Shown piece after piece: positions 17,465-26,224 of a stretch of DNA of 64,000 nucleotides. The translations under genes were made by a program, and so were the position numbers. Positions within the stretch are counted from its first letter, which is position 1. Every line of letters begins with the position of its first letter. The notes under the pieces are model-generated. The model was not told where the DNA came from and made no database searches. It worked only from the letters and a program-made list of their open reading frames with translations. The DNA comes from Colwellia hornerae (GTDB lineage: Bacteria > Pseudomonadota > Gammaproteobacteria > Enterobacterales > Alteromonadaceae): positions 62,001-126,000 of the forward strand of contig NZ_VOLR01000001.1 in the NCBI RefSeq assembly GCF_007954355.1, given 5' to 3'.

Positions 17465-18973
17465 TTATTCGCTTTGCTCTGCACCAGCACGATTCAATAA
17501 AAATTGCGTCAGCAAGCTTACCGGGCGGCCAGTAGAGCCTTTGTCTTTACCACCGCTGCGCCAAGCAGTACCGGCAACATCAAGATGTGCCCAATGGTAC
17601 TTTTTAGTGAAACGGGCTAAGAAACAGGCAGCCGTAATAGTACCGGCGGCTTTGCCACCTAAATTGGTGAAATCAGCAAATGGGCTTTCTAGCTGTTCTT
17701 GATATTCTTCCCATAACGGTAAACGCCATGCGCGGTCACCACTTTGTTCTGAAGCATTCAATAATTCATGTGCTAATGGGTTGTGCGTGCTTAATAAGCC
17801 AGATGCATGCTTGCCTAGGGCAACCACACAGGCACCGGTAAGGGTTGCCACATCAATAACAAGTTCAGGGTCATAACGTTCAACATAGGTGAGGGCATCA
17901 CACAAGACCAAACGACCTTCTGCATCGGTGTTTAATACCTCAACTGTTTGGCCTGACATGGTCGTTAAAATATCACCAGGGCGATAAGCATCACCACCGG
18001 GCATATTTTCACAACCGGCTAAAACACCAATAACGTTAATCGGCAACTGCAATTCTGCTAGGGCATGCATCGCACCTAAAACACCGGCTGCGCCACCCAT
18101 GTCATATTTCATTTCGTCCATGGCTTCGCCGGGCTTTAATGAAATACCACCGGCGTCGAAAGTCACACCTTTACCGACTAAAACAATCGGATTAACATCA
18201 CTACCCGCACCATTATATTTAATAATGCTCATAATCGATTCGTTGCGAGAAGCTCGGCCAACGGCAAGGTATGAGTTCATACCCAATTCTTCCATCTCTT
18301 TCTCGCCAATTATTTCGGTGCTGACATTGTCGTAATCATTTTCTAAAATTTTAGCTTGTTCTGCTAAATAAGCTGGGTTACAGATGTTTGGCGGCATATT
18401 AGCAACATTTTTACAGGTTGTTATACCTTCTGAAACAGCAAGCGCATGAGAAATAGCGCGTTCGCCCAGTGGCAACTCTCGACGAGTCGGGACATTAAAA
18501 ACCATTTTACGTAGAGGACGGCGTGCTTCAACCTTGCGAGTTTTTAGTCCGTCAAAGCTGTATAAGCAGTCTTGAGTCGCTTCAACAGCTTGGCGTACTT
18601 TCCAATAGGTATCGCGACCTTTAACGTGTAATTCTGATAAAAAACAAACCGCTTCCATCGAACCCGTTTCATTTAACGTACTAATTGTTTTACTGATTAT
18701 TTGTCGGTATTGGCGTTCATCAAGTTCACGTTCTTTACCACAGCCAACCAGCAAAACACGTTCGCTTAAGATATTAGGCACGTGATGAAGCAGTAACATT
18801 TGACCTGACTTACCTTCTAAATCACCGCGACGTAATAAGTTACTGATATAGCCTTCACTAATTTCGTCAAGTTGTTCAGCAATCGCTGAAAGGCGGCGAG
18901 GTTCAAAAACGCCAACGACTATACAGGCGCTACGTTGCTTTTCGGGACTACCACTTTTTACGTTGAACTCCAT
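17465..18973 (-). CDS. pepA: Cytosol (leucyl) aminopeptidase PepA
   Basis: PepA is an M17 dimetal aminopeptidase that in E. coli also acts as a DNA-binding accessory factor (Xer recombination, carAB control). With start ATG 18973, preceded by AGGAG, the protein is 502 residues as expected; an upstream ATG at 19000 lacks a good site. The metal and catalytic region [19 protein letters not shown], the D of [11 protein letters not shown] and the M17 signature [10 protein letters not shown] are all present. Divergent from lptF across about 240 bp. Confidence 0.97.
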   Translation of the reverse strand: MEFNVKSGSPEKQRSACIVVGVFEPRRLSAIAEQLDEISEGYISNLLRRGDLEGKSGQMLLLHHVPNILSERVLLVGCGKERELDERQYRQIISKTISTLNETGSMEAVCFLSELHVKGRDTYWKVRQAVEATQDCLYSFDGLKTRKVEARRPLRKMVFNVPTRRELPLGERAISHALAVSEGITTCKNVANMPPNICNPAYLAEQAKILENDYDNVSTEIIGEKEMEELGMNSYLAVGRASRNESIMSIIKYNGAGSDVNPIVLVGKGVTFDAGGISLKPGEAMDEMKYDMGGAAGVLGAMHALAELQLPINVIGVLAGCENMPGGDAYRPGDILTTMSGQTVEVLNTDAEGRLVLCDALTYVERYDPELVIDVATLTGACVVALGKHASGLLSTHNPLAHELLNASEQSGDRAWRLPLWEEYQEQLESPFADFTNLGGKAAGTITAACFLARFTKKYHWAHLDVAGTAWRSGGKDKGSTGRPVSLLTQFLLNRAGAEQSE

Positions 18974-19214
18974 GAGCTCTCCTAATTCGTACAAAAACAA
19001 GCTGTTTTTAAATGAAATTTACGAGTAAACTTGTTTAAATCTATAAATAATCGTTATGCTTACTTTTAAAAGTATTCAGCTACAGGCTATAATTATAGCT
19101 TGGTGCAAGCGAATTACCCTCAGAGCAAAAATTAATATTACTTATGAAAACGACAAGTTTACTTAAAAATAGAGCAGATGTCAGAAAAAAACGATGTTTT
19201 TATAGGGAATTCTT

Positions 19215-20360
19215 ATGATTATCTTTCGTTATTTACTTAAAGAAGTCGCTAAAACTCAATTAGCGGTTTTCTTAGTGCTGATGACCATTTTTATTAGTAA
19301 TAAATTTGTCCGTATTCTTGATGATGCAGCCGAAGGTGGTATCCCTGGACACTTGGTTATGGTCTTTATTGGCTTGAAGATACCTGACTTAGCGGGAATG
19401 ATTTTACCCTTGAGCTTATTTCTTGGGGTTTTACTCGCTTACGGCCGTATTTATGCCGATAGCGAAATGACAGTATTACATGCCTGTGGCGTCAGCGAAT
19501 GGTACGTAGTGCGGGTTACACTGATTTTAAGTTTTGTGACTGCGATATTTACTGGTATTTTTACGCTATACCTATCACCTATGGCCTCAGAATATGAGTA
19601 TCAAGTTAAAGAACAATTAGCCGCAGACTCAGGGTTAAGTTCGCTTATTGCTGGTCGATTTCAAACGACAGGTAATGAAAAAGCCGTAATTTTTATTCAT
19701 GACAAAAATCGTGATGACAACACCTTTGAAAAAGTGTTTGTTGCGCAACTACCCGATAAAAAAGCCACGGATAAAAGTATTATTAATGCCAGTTTAGTTT
19801 ATGCACAAACCGGACAAGTGATTGAGGAAGAAAGTGGCTCACAGCGTTTAGTTTTGAGTGACGGTACACGTTATCAGAACGATACTAAAAGCAAAGAATT
19901 CAAGGAAGTCTTTTTTGATAAATACTATATTCAAATACAAGATCAAAAAGTGGCGCACAAAAATAGAAAATTAAGAGCTATTCCTACCCAAGATTTGTTT
20001 GAAGAAGATACCGCTGCTTTTAGCGCGGAAAGTCATTGGCGTATTGCTTTTCCCATTGCGTGCTTGATCATGACATTAATTGCCGTGCCCTTAAGTGTTG
20101 TCAATCCAAGGCAAGGGAAATTTGCTAAAATGTTACCAGCGTTATTGCTATTTTTAGGTTATTTTTTAATGTTAACTGCGGTGCGTTCTGGTGTTGAGTC
20201 GGGCACAATACCCAAAAATTTAGGTTTATGGCCAGTACACTTTTTTGTGCTTGTTTTAGGGGTAAGTCTACTGATTAAAGATCGTAGTTTCGGGATGAAA
20301 TTTAAAGCTAAACTTCCACTATTATTTCGTAACTTTACCCGTAAAGGAACATCATCATAA
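19215..20360 (+). CDS. lptF: LPS export permease LptF
   Basis: LptF and LptG form the inner-membrane half of the Lpt machine that extracts LPS for transport to the outer membrane. The 381-residue protein starts MIIFRYLLKEVAKTQLAVFL, has six membrane spans in two groups of three with a periplasmic jellyroll domain between, and includes the family patterns LPLSLFLGVLLAYGRIYADSEM-like and FPIACLIMTLIAVPLSVVNP. Its stop shares one base with the lptG start. The divergent pepA/lptFG arrangement is usual in gammaproteobacteria. Confidence 0.96.
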   Translation: MIIFRYLLKEVAKTQLAVFLVLMTIFISNKFVRILDDAAEGGIPGHLVMVFIGLKIPDLAGMILPLSLFLGVLLAYGRIYADSEMTVLHACGVSEWYVVRVTLILSFVTAIFTGIFTLYLSPMASEYEYQVKEQLAADSGLSSLIAGRFQTTGNEKAVIFIHDKNRDDNTFEKVFVAQLPDKKATDKSIINASLVYAQTGQVIEEESGSQRLVLSDGTRYQNDTKSKEFKEVFFDKYYIQIQDQKVAHKNRKLRAIPTQDLFEEDTAAFSAESHWRIAFPIACLIMTLIAVPLSVVNPRQGKFAKMLPALLLFLGYFLMLTAVRSGVESGTIPKNLGLWPVHFFVLVLGVSLLIKDRSFGMKFKAKLPLLFRNFTRKGTSS

Positions 20361-21427
20361 TGCGTATATTAGACATGTACATAGGTCGAATTATTGCATC
20401 TACAACGCTGTTAACGTTATCGGTGTTTGTTAGCTTAAGTGGTATCATTAAGTTTGTTGAAGAAATGAAAACCGTGGGCAAGGGCAACTATGATATTGCC
20501 CATGCTGCTTTATTTGTGCTTTATAAAATCCCACCCGATATTGAAATGTTTTTCCCGATGTCAGCATTAATTGGCGGTTTAATCGGTATGGGCATGCTGG
20601 CAACAAACAGTGAGCTTGTTGTTATGCAAGCGGCAGGTCTTTCTCGAGTCGATATTATTAAATCTGTGATGAAGTCGGCAATAATTCTTGTTTTTATCAG
20701 CATGGCGGTTGGAGAATGGTTAGCGCCGGTTGGAGAATTAGCAGCAAGACAGCTTAAAGCACAGGCTATTTCTGGCGGTAGCTTAATTTCATCTGCTGAT
20801 GGAACTTGGGCGAAAGACGGCGATTATTTTGTTCATATTGGTGAAGTCGAAGATAAAGGTAAATTAAACGATGTGCAAATATATCGCTTTGATAAGTCAT
20901 TAAAACTATCAAGTTGGTTATCTGCAGATAGTGCCATTTATCAAAAAGATGCCTGGCAGCTGCGTGATGTTGTCGATACCCATTTAAGTGAAAATCAAAT
21001 GGTCACCGAGTCATCACCGGTAAAAATGTGGACATCAAGTTTGACCCCTGAAAAGCTTGGCGTCGTTATGGTAACTCCCGAAGCATTATCATTACGGGGC
21101 TTGTCTGAATACTTAAGTTATTTGGAAGAAAACAACCAAGACTCAAGTCGTTACGAACTGGCTTTTTGGCGAAAAATAGTTCAGCCGCTAACTGTTGCGG
21201 TAATGCTGTTACTTGCCTTATCTTTTGTCTTTGGGCCTTTGCGTTCTGTTTCGATGGGGGCAAGAATTATGATGGGAGTAGCGACAGGGATTTTGTTCTT
21301 TATTACTAACGAAGTACTGGGGTCGTTAAGTTTAGTGTATCAATTGCCTGCAGCTTTTGGCGCGTTAATGCCCAGTTTTATCTTTGTATCATTAGCGTTA
21401 TATCTAATGAATAAACGCCCCAGTTAA
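20360..21427 (+). CDS. lptG: LPS export permease LptG
   Basis: LptG is the partner permease of LptF. The 355-residue sequence begins MRILDMYIGRIIASTTLLT, as in LptG, with six spans and a periplasmic domain (about 130-265). Conserved parts include FPMSALIGGLIGMGMLATNS, ELVVMQAAGLSR and the C-terminal FVFGPLRSVSMGARIMMGV. It overlaps lptF by one base. A likely terminator follows at 21469. Confidence 0.96.
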   Translation: MRILDMYIGRIIASTTLLTLSVFVSLSGIIKFVEEMKTVGKGNYDIAHAALFVLYKIPPDIEMFFPMSALIGGLIGMGMLATNSELVVMQAAGLSRVDIIKSVMKSAIILVFISMAVGEWLAPVGELAARQLKAQAISGGSLISSADGTWAKDGDYFVHIGEVEDKGKLNDVQIYRFDKSLKLSSWLSADSAIYQKDAWQLRDVVDTHLSENQMVTESSPVKMWTSSLTPEKLGVVMVTPEALSLRGLSEYLSYLEENNQDSSRYELAFWRKIVQPLTVAVMLLLALSFVFGPLRSVSMGARIMMGVATGILFFITNEVLGSLSLVYQLPAAFGALMPSFIFVSLALYLMNKRPS

Positions 21428-21468
21428 CTTTTACCCGCGCGCCTCTTAGCCGATATGTGTCATTAGAC

Positions 21469-21501
21469 GGCATGATAATCACATCTATCATGCCTAACTT
21501 T
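21469..21501 (+). terminator. Intrinsic terminator after lptG
   Basis: GGCATGAT (21469-21476) pairs with ATCATGCC (21487-21494) and is followed by AACTTTTT. It lies between the converging lptG and RDD-family genes. Confidence 0.65.
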
Positions 21502-21529
21502 TTCGCACTGTATCTAGGGGGGATTTGCT

Positions 21530-22030
21530 CTACAAACGACCACGGTTAGCCTCTAACGTTAAAACCACCACTTCTGTATCTGTTAACCTGTCTTGTAAAC
21601 TTAATTTATTTTTACGATCAAAAATCACCGTAAAGTTACCTAAACCTAACAACGTAGGGAGTAACCTTTTTAGGCCAGTCACTTTATTAATTAAAGAACC
21701 ATCTTGGTTTTGCACACGTAAACGCCACGCTTTCATTCCTAAGGTTTGACCGGTTTTAGACCAAAACCAAATAAAGAAAAACGACACCCAAGCAAGTTTC
21801 CAAAACTCATTTGGCCACTTTAACCAAGCCGTATTGGCAATAGCATCAGAAAAATGTTCGTAGCCTTGTAAGCCAAACAAACCAAAGTGAAAACCTAAGT
21901 ACATCAATAAAAATGACATTGCGCCAGCAGTCATATAAACAGCAATGGCAATTAAAAGATCATAAACCCAAGAAGCTACGCGGCGGCGAAAACCAGCACG
22001 GGGGAAATGTTGAGATGAAATGAAAGTCAT
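21530..22030 (-). CDS. RDD-family membrane protein
   Basis: This 166-residue protein has an N-terminal RAGFRRRVASWVYDLLI segment with the Arg...Asp pattern of the RDD family and three hydrophobic segments (about 20-45, 75-90 and a weaker one), then GMKAWRLRVQNQDGS typical of RDD proteins. RDD proteins are small inner-membrane proteins, some linked to sodium or proton transport; the role here is unknown. It converges with lptG and is monocistronic. Confidence 0.85.
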   Translation of the reverse strand: MTFISSQHFPRAGFRRRVASWVYDLLIAIAVYMTAGAMSFLLMYLGFHFGLFGLQGYEHFSDAIANTAWLKWPNEFWKLAWVSFFFIWFWSKTGQTLGMKAWRLRVQNQDGSLINKVTGLKRLLPTLLGLGNFTVIFDRKNKLSLQDRLTDTEVVVLTLEANRGRL

Positions 22031-22132
22031 AAGTCACATGAATAATAAATTTTCAACAGTTTATCAAACACAATAGGTAAAGTATAAGAGAGATCATTAT
22101 TTGTGTTTCTTATCACTAGAATAGCGTTAAGA

Positions 22133-22192
22133 AACGACATATAAAAATGATTGCAGTATCGAATATTGCGATCTTTAAACTTATATGTCGTT
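22133..22192. repeat. 60-nt imperfect hairpin downstream of the ice-binding protein gene
   Basis: AACGACATATAA (22133-22144) pairs perfectly with TTATATGTCGTT (22181-22192). Inside, GCAGTAT pairs with ATATTGC (one G-T pair) around CGA. It lies 21 bp beyond the stop of the ice-binding protein gene (minus strand). With no T-run it is not a classical terminator and may be a 3'-end stabiliser or a small repeat element. Confidence 0.55.
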
Positions 22193-22212
22193 AGCGGCTT
22201 TCCTCTAAGCTG

Positions 22213-22977
22213 TTATTGAGGTGCGTCTTCTATATATTGCTCAGTCGGTGCGTTAATGGTGTTTTTTTGCAATGTGACCGCAGTTTGAGCCAATAGTCTA
22301 CCGTTGACAGTGGTTCCAGTATTAACAGAAATCAAGGTTTTGCTGAGTACGATACCTTCAAAAGATGCATAAGTGCCAAGTGCGGTATAGCCAGCTACTT
22401 GCCAGAAAATGTTTTTGGCTAAAGCTCCACCCGTTAAAGTGACTCGCTTGGCATTTTCCTGATTTAAATTACCCGATATTTGCATGATCCAGACATCATC
22501 CATAGTGCCATTAAAAGTAACATCTGTACTGATGTTTACATCAGAAGACCATTTATAAACACCGGGCTTTAGTGTTAGGCCACCAATCTCTCCGGCACCA
22601 AGTTCGGTATGATCAGCGGGTACTCTACCTGCAGCGTCATTGTAGGCAATGCCCATATCACTAACCGCTAATCCCAAAATGTAGGGCGAGTTTATCGAGC
22701 AGGGCAGTGGACCAGCAGAGTCAACCGTATATACAGCGCCGGATACTTCATCACAGTTGAGTAAAAGCGCAGCGCCGGTAATTGGGCTAGTACCGACATT
22801 ACCAGTTACAGCAGACGGATAAACATCAGTAATGCCAGATTTACTCAATATGGTGAAAGTACCTGCTTCGCCAAGTTCAACCGCATAGGGGCCTGCGGCC
22901 ATAACATTTCCAGCAAAAACACTTCCCATAATTAAGGGTATAAGTACTTTTTTCGAATTGCTTATTAAGGTTTTCAT
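22213..22977 (-). CDS. Secreted ice-binding protein, DUF3494 family
   Basis: This 254-residue protein is a DUF3494 (IBP-1) ice-binding protein, a family that binds ice planes through a flat face of a right-handed beta-solenoid and protects or structures brine around cells. A signal peptide ends near VMAAG (about residue 27). Family patterns are VELGEAGTFTILSKSGITDV, GNVGTSPITG, LGAGEIGGLTLKPGVYKW, VWIMQISGNL, AKNIFWQVAGYTALGT and NGRLLAQTAVTLQKN. Two Cys (in LLNCDE and LPCSI) could form a disulfide, as in relatives. A GGAG lies seven bases before ATG 22977. Such genes are often horizontally acquired in sea-ice microbes; no mobile element is seen beside it. Confidence 0.93.
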   Translation of the reverse strand: MKTLISNSKKVLIPLIMGSVFAGNVMAAGPYAVELGEAGTFTILSKSGITDVYPSAVTGNVGTSPITGAALLLNCDEVSGAVYTVDSAGPLPCSINSPYILGLAVSDMGIAYNDAAGRVPADHTELGAGEIGGLTLKPGVYKWSSDVNISTDVTFNGTMDDVWIMQISGNLNQENAKRVTLTGGALAKNIFWQVAGYTALGTYASFEGIVLSKTLISVNTGTTVNGRLLAQTAVTLQKNTINAPTEQYIEDAPQ

Positions 22978-23262
22978 AATATTTCTCCATATGGAATTAT
23001 CAATTTACAGTAAGTAAATTGTTACTAAGCTCACTCCATAGCTATGTTATACCACACAAGAATCACTTTAGATTGGGATCAAATGACTTGTTTATATATT
23101 AAGCAGTTTATTTTCAATCAGCGAGGAGTATAGCTGAGTCGGTTGTTGAGGATTAAATTCAATCTGTTGACTAACTTAGGCCCACATTTAAAGTTATACA
23201 GGTCTAAATAGCTCAAAATAGACCAAATAATAAACATACACACCAACGAGGAATAAAAACTA
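22978..23262. other. Intergenic control region upstream of the ice-binding protein gene
   Basis: AT-rich DNA without a coding frame I can support. It should contain the leftward promoter for the ice-binding protein and ends at the rightward tRNA promoter. No clear operator was recognised. Confidence 0.4.
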
Positions 23263-23290
23263 TTGCTTAATAAAGTTATTTTCGTATAAT
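23263..23290 (+). promoter_or_regulatory. Sigma-70 promoter of the tRNA-Leu gene
   Basis: TTGCTT (23263-23268), 16-bp spacer and a perfect TATAAT (23285-23290). The downstream GCCGAGCA is GC-rich, like the discriminator of stringently controlled stable-RNA promoters. GCC-GAGCA and TGCTC-T-GGC (23291-23316) could form a hairpin at the very start of the leader. Confidence 0.75.
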
Positions 23291-23368
23291 GCCGAGCAGA
23301 TTCATTAATGCTCTGGCGTTCTTGATAAACAGTTTAAATTTTTGGTAGCTACTACGAAAAATATTTAA

Positions 23369-23453
23369 GCCGCAGTGGTGGAATTGGTAGACACGCCGGA
23401 TTCAAAATCCGGTTTCGAAAGAAGTGACGGTTCAAGTCCGTCCTGCGGTACCA
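23369..23453 (+). tRNA. tRNA-Leu (anticodon CAA)
   Basis: The 85-nt sequence folds as a class II tRNA. The acceptor GCCGCAG pairs with CTGCGGT, giving a G-U pair at position 1-72. The D-arm includes TGGTAGACACG, the anticodon stem CCGGA/TCCGG encloses loop TTCAAAA with anticodon CAA (23403-23405), the variable arm is about 13 nt (TTC-GAAA-GAA stem) and the T-arm is GACGG-TTCAAGT-CCGTC. Discriminator A and CCA are encoded. It decodes UUG. Confidence 0.96.
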
Positions 23454-23464
23454 TATATAGAAAG

Positions 23465-23493
23465 CCCTGATTCGAAAGAGTCGGGGTTTTTTT
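23465..23493 (+). terminator. Intrinsic terminator of the tRNA-Leu transcript
   Basis: CCCTGATTC pairs with GAGTCGGGG (with two G-T pairs) around GAAA and is followed by seven T residues. Confidence 0.85.
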
Positions 23494-23578
23494 ATTTCCG
23501 AAAGATAATATTCAAATAGATGAGTCATAAGCCGCTATAATATGCGTGTTTATTAGATAGTATTAAAAAGGTTTCAAT

Positions 23579-23857
23579 ATGGCATCAACAGCGCATGCAC
23601 TTCACATTTTAGTTAAGCATAAAGAAATTGCAGAAGATATTATTAAGCAACTAGCTAAAGGCGCTAAGTTTCAAACATTAGCTAAAAAACATTCGTCATG
23701 TCCATCGGGTAAAAAAGGCGGTGATTTAGGCGAGTTTAGACGAGGTCAAATGGTACCTCAGTTTGATAAAATAGCCTTTAACGGCGCAATATTAGAACCT
23801 CATCTTGTTAAAACTAAATTTGGCTGGCATGTCATTAAAGTACTTTATCGGACTTAA
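23579..23857 (+). CDS. ppiC: Parvulin-type peptidyl-prolyl isomerase PpiC
   Basis: PpiC is a single-domain cytoplasmic parvulin that speeds cis-trans isomerisation of prolyl bonds. The 92-residue protein matches E. coli PpiC (93). Seen are the [11 protein letters not shown] opening, [32 protein letters not shown] and the C-terminal [12 protein letters not shown] with the conserved His. No signal peptide. It stands alone after the tRNA, with AAAGG upstream of ATG 23579. Confidence 0.95.
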   Translation: MASTAHALHILVKHKEIAEDIIKQLAKGAKFQTLAKKHSSCPSGKKGGDLGEFRRGQMVPQFDKIAFNGAILEPHLVKTKFGWHVIKVLYRT

Positions 23858-24110
23858 TTTACAACGAGTGAGTTTAATACAGCTTCTTTTTAAAATTTCT
23901 CCCAAAGAATCTTTGTTCAAGCCCTACAGCTATTATCACATTTAAAGCTCTGTTTTTAATCAGATTAAGTTTTTATGGGAATTTTGTGTGCAACACTGGC
24001 TAGGTCAAAAAATGATCGCTATGTTAATTAAAACCGCAGGTTTACTCTATCTATGCTATCGATAATAAATAGGTAATGACGTTGATAATGAAATGGTTTA
24101 TAAACTATGA

Positions 24111-24725
24111 CTAAAACTTAATAGCTAAACCAACAGAAATACTTCCATCAAGCCACAGACCATCTTCTAACAAAGCATGGCAGATACTTTCTTGACAAAA
24201 TAACTGATTATCTTCTTCTATATAACTTGCATAACCTCGAAGCTCTGTAACAAGAGCGACATTATTTGATAGTTCGTAGCGCGTGCCAAAAGCCATAGTG
24301 AGGGAGGGGTAGATTTTGTCTTTACTGTCAGTTTCAAAATAGCTGGCGCCGATACCTAGCGAAATGGTAGTGACATAATTTTGCTGTTTAAGTTGGGTAA
24401 CACCACTGAAATGCAAGTAGCTAACATCGAAGGAATGCTCTTGGAAATCTGTACTACTGATAAAGTCGTGGCTAACGGTATTAAGTAATATTTGTCCCTG
24501 ACCATTAGGTGAATCCTGCCAAGCGATTGCTAAACCATAATTTGTATCATCAGCAACAACAACGCGAGTGCCGTTTTGGCTGTTGATGAGATCAGCACTG
24601 AACATTTGCCCAACAAAGGGGGTTATTTCTATATCTCGAGCATCGCTGGTAATAGGAGATAACAATAAAGCTGCATTGATAAGTATGATGCAAATGAAAT
24701 TTGCTGGCGTTAATGACGTTTGCAT
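24111..24725 (-). CDS. Uncharacterised outer-membrane beta-barrel protein
   Basis: The 204-residue product has a signal peptide (cleavage near SDARDIE), then alternating polar/hydrophobic strands such as NYGLAIAWQ, SFDVSYLHFSG, YVTTISLGIGASYF, ALVTELRGYASY and a last strand SISVGLAIKF ending in Phe, the usual C-terminal signature of outer-membrane barrels. About eight strands would fit its size (OmpA/OmpW-like fold). Two Cys near the C-terminus (LFCQESICHALL) lie in a probable loop and could form a disulfide. I do not recognise a specific family. It is followed upstream by another envelope gene in the same direction, 78 bp away. Confidence 0.7.
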   Translation of the reverse strand: MQTSLTPANFICIILINAALLLSPITSDARDIEITPFVGQMFSADLINSQNGTRVVVADDTNYGLAIAWQDSPNGQGQILLNTVSHDFISSTDFQEHSFDVSYLHFSGVTQLKQQNYVTTISLGIGASYFETDSKDKIYPSLTMAFGTRYELSNNVALVTELRGYASYIEEDNQLFCQESICHALLEDGLWLDGSISVGLAIKF

Positions 24726-24803
24726 TTTACTACCTTGTTCAAATAGGGATAAAAAATTAAAGAGTAAGTTATTATTAGCTGGGTTAGTTGACTAATTCAA
24801 GTT

Positions 24804-25493
24804 TTACAAAGTTTTAGTAAGTAAAGCTGCTTGGTTATTTAATGCGATCAGTAATTCTTCAAATAATTTAATACCAATAGTTTCACCTGGGCTACCTGCT
24901 TCGTTATCAATACTTTTCAATGCAAAGCTAGGTAATTTTTTAGTGATTATTGCTGCGTCTTTATCACCTATTAAATTAAGTACTGCCGAGTTTACCGTGA
25001 TTTTAGTCACCTTTAAAAAACGAGGCGTTATTTTAATTTGTTGGGGACTTTCAATACTGTTGTCTTTGAGGGTGAATTGAGCAATATTTTTTTGTACTGT
25101 TGCGAGTAATTCTTTAAAGCTGTTACCATTTTCGTTGTAATGAAGAAAAGCACTCAAGCCATCAATAGTAATACTCTCGATAATAATGATATCTTCTTTT
25201 AAACTGTCACGGTCAATCACTAAATTAATGGCAGCAATGCTCAGTGTCGATTCTTTAGTTGTCGCAATATTCGACAATGGTGTTGGGCTTATAACAAACT
25301 TGGTAATGGTGCCTGTACCCTGGTACCCATGGACAGTGACATTTTCAACCGTTACTTTTTGTTGGCTTAGTTGCGAACCAATACTCTGTAGTTGATTTTT
25401 AATATGAAAATTTAAAGAGTCACTGGCTAAAAACCATAGCGCAGCACCACACGATAATAATAAAACAAAAATTATGGCTGCAAATTTGTTCAA
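24804..25493 (-). CDS. Uncharacterised membrane-anchored periplasmic protein, AsmA-like character
   Basis: The 229-residue protein has one N-terminal hydrophobic segment (about 4-24), then a mostly beta-rich region: KVTVENVTVHGYQGTGTI, LSIAAINLVIDRDSLKEDII and IIESITIDGLSAFLHYNENG. The pattern of a membrane anchor followed by short beta strands with the phrase IESITIDG is reminiscent of AsmA/DUF748 proteins, but I cannot place it firmly. Same strand as the barrel protein at 24111, so the two may be co-transcribed. Function unknown. Confidence 0.65.
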   Translation of the reverse strand: MNKFAAIIFVLLLSCGAALWFLASDSLNFHIKNQLQSIGSQLSQQKVTVENVTVHGYQGTGTITKFVISPTPLSNIATTKESTLSIAAINLVIDRDSLKEDIIIIESITIDGLSAFLHYNENGNSFKELLATVQKNIAQFTLKDNSIESPQQIKITPRFLKVTKITVNSAVLNLIGDKDAAIITKKLPSFALKSIDNEAGSPGETIGIKLFEELLIALNNQAALLTKTL

Positions 25494-25718
25494 GGTTTGA
25501 TCCTAAGTTGTATAGCAAAAATTTATTATAACGCACTTTTATTATTGAATTTTAAATGGATATATATTTTAACTGAACTTAATGATAATGAGCGTGTTTT
25601 TTATTCAGCTTGATTAAAAACTATACATGGGATATAAAAAGGATGAATAACGAAAATTAATAAAAAATATATAAAAAATATATAAAAATAATAATAATAG
25701 TAAAAGTAAGGATCGTTA

Positions 25719-26117
25719 GTGGTATCTATAAATAAAAAGTTGTGGTCGTTTAACTTCGGCTGCCTAATTGCAGGCACGTTTTTTTGGTTAGTGAGTTTTG
25801 GGGTTTCTGCTCCCATATCTGAAGTATTTCATTCCTACCCCCATTTTATACTTAACTACCATGCTGGTGTGGTAACCGCTTTTACCGCATTCTTGTTAAC
25901 GGGTGCTATTATTTTTATTATGCGTAGCTTTTTCAATGTTTGTGCAAGTGAGCATACTTTTTGGTTAATGTTACCAAGTTTAGGCTTTATTATTTTAGCG
26001 ATACTCTTTAGTCAGTCAATATTAATAACCATGCTCTATGCCGCATTTCCTGCATTAATTGTTATGCTGAGCAGCGCAATAATGAGACGGATACCTAAAT
26101 ATAAAACATTAGCCTAA
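25719..26117 (+). CDS. Uncharacterised four-span membrane protein
   Basis: The 132-residue product starts at GTG 25719, which has AAGGA seven bases upstream. It has four hydrophobic segments, roughly 10-30, 48-68, 80-100 and 103-122, with a basic C-terminus (MRRIPKYKT). No family is recognised. The preceding 100 bp is very AT-rich with TATAAAAA-type repeats. An inverted repeat at 26151-26200 follows it. Confidence 0.65.
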   Translation: MVSINKKLWSFNFGCLIAGTFFWLVSFGVSAPISEVFHSYPHFILNYHAGVVTAFTAFLLTGAIIFIMRSFFNVCASEHTFWLMLPSLGFIILAILFSQSILITMLYAAFPALIVMLSSAIMRRIPKYKTLA

Positions 26118-26150
26118 AGCCCTTAAATAAGTTTGGCTATAAAGTATTTA

Positions 26151-26200
26151 ATCATGATTGTTTATCTAATAATTAATATTATTCTTTAATCAACCATGAT
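26151..26200. repeat. Nested inverted repeat after the four-span membrane protein gene
   Basis: Outer arms ATCATGATTG (26151-26160) and CAACCATGAT (26191-26200) pair with one mismatch, and an inner AATAAT-TAAT-ATTATT (26168-26183) forms its own stem. It could be a weak terminator or a cruciform; there is no clear T-run. Confidence 0.45.
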
Positions 26201-26224
26201 AAAAATATTAAAGAAACTACCTCC

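Noticed and set aside
23369-23860. Integrative element attached at the tRNA-Leu gene
   Set aside because: No integrase gene, no repeated 3' tRNA end and a housekeeping gene (ppiC) directly follows.
25601-25816. 71-residue leftward open frame rich in Tyr and Phe
   Set aside because: It is the reverse of an AT-rich low-complexity stretch and overlaps the better-supported gene at 25719.
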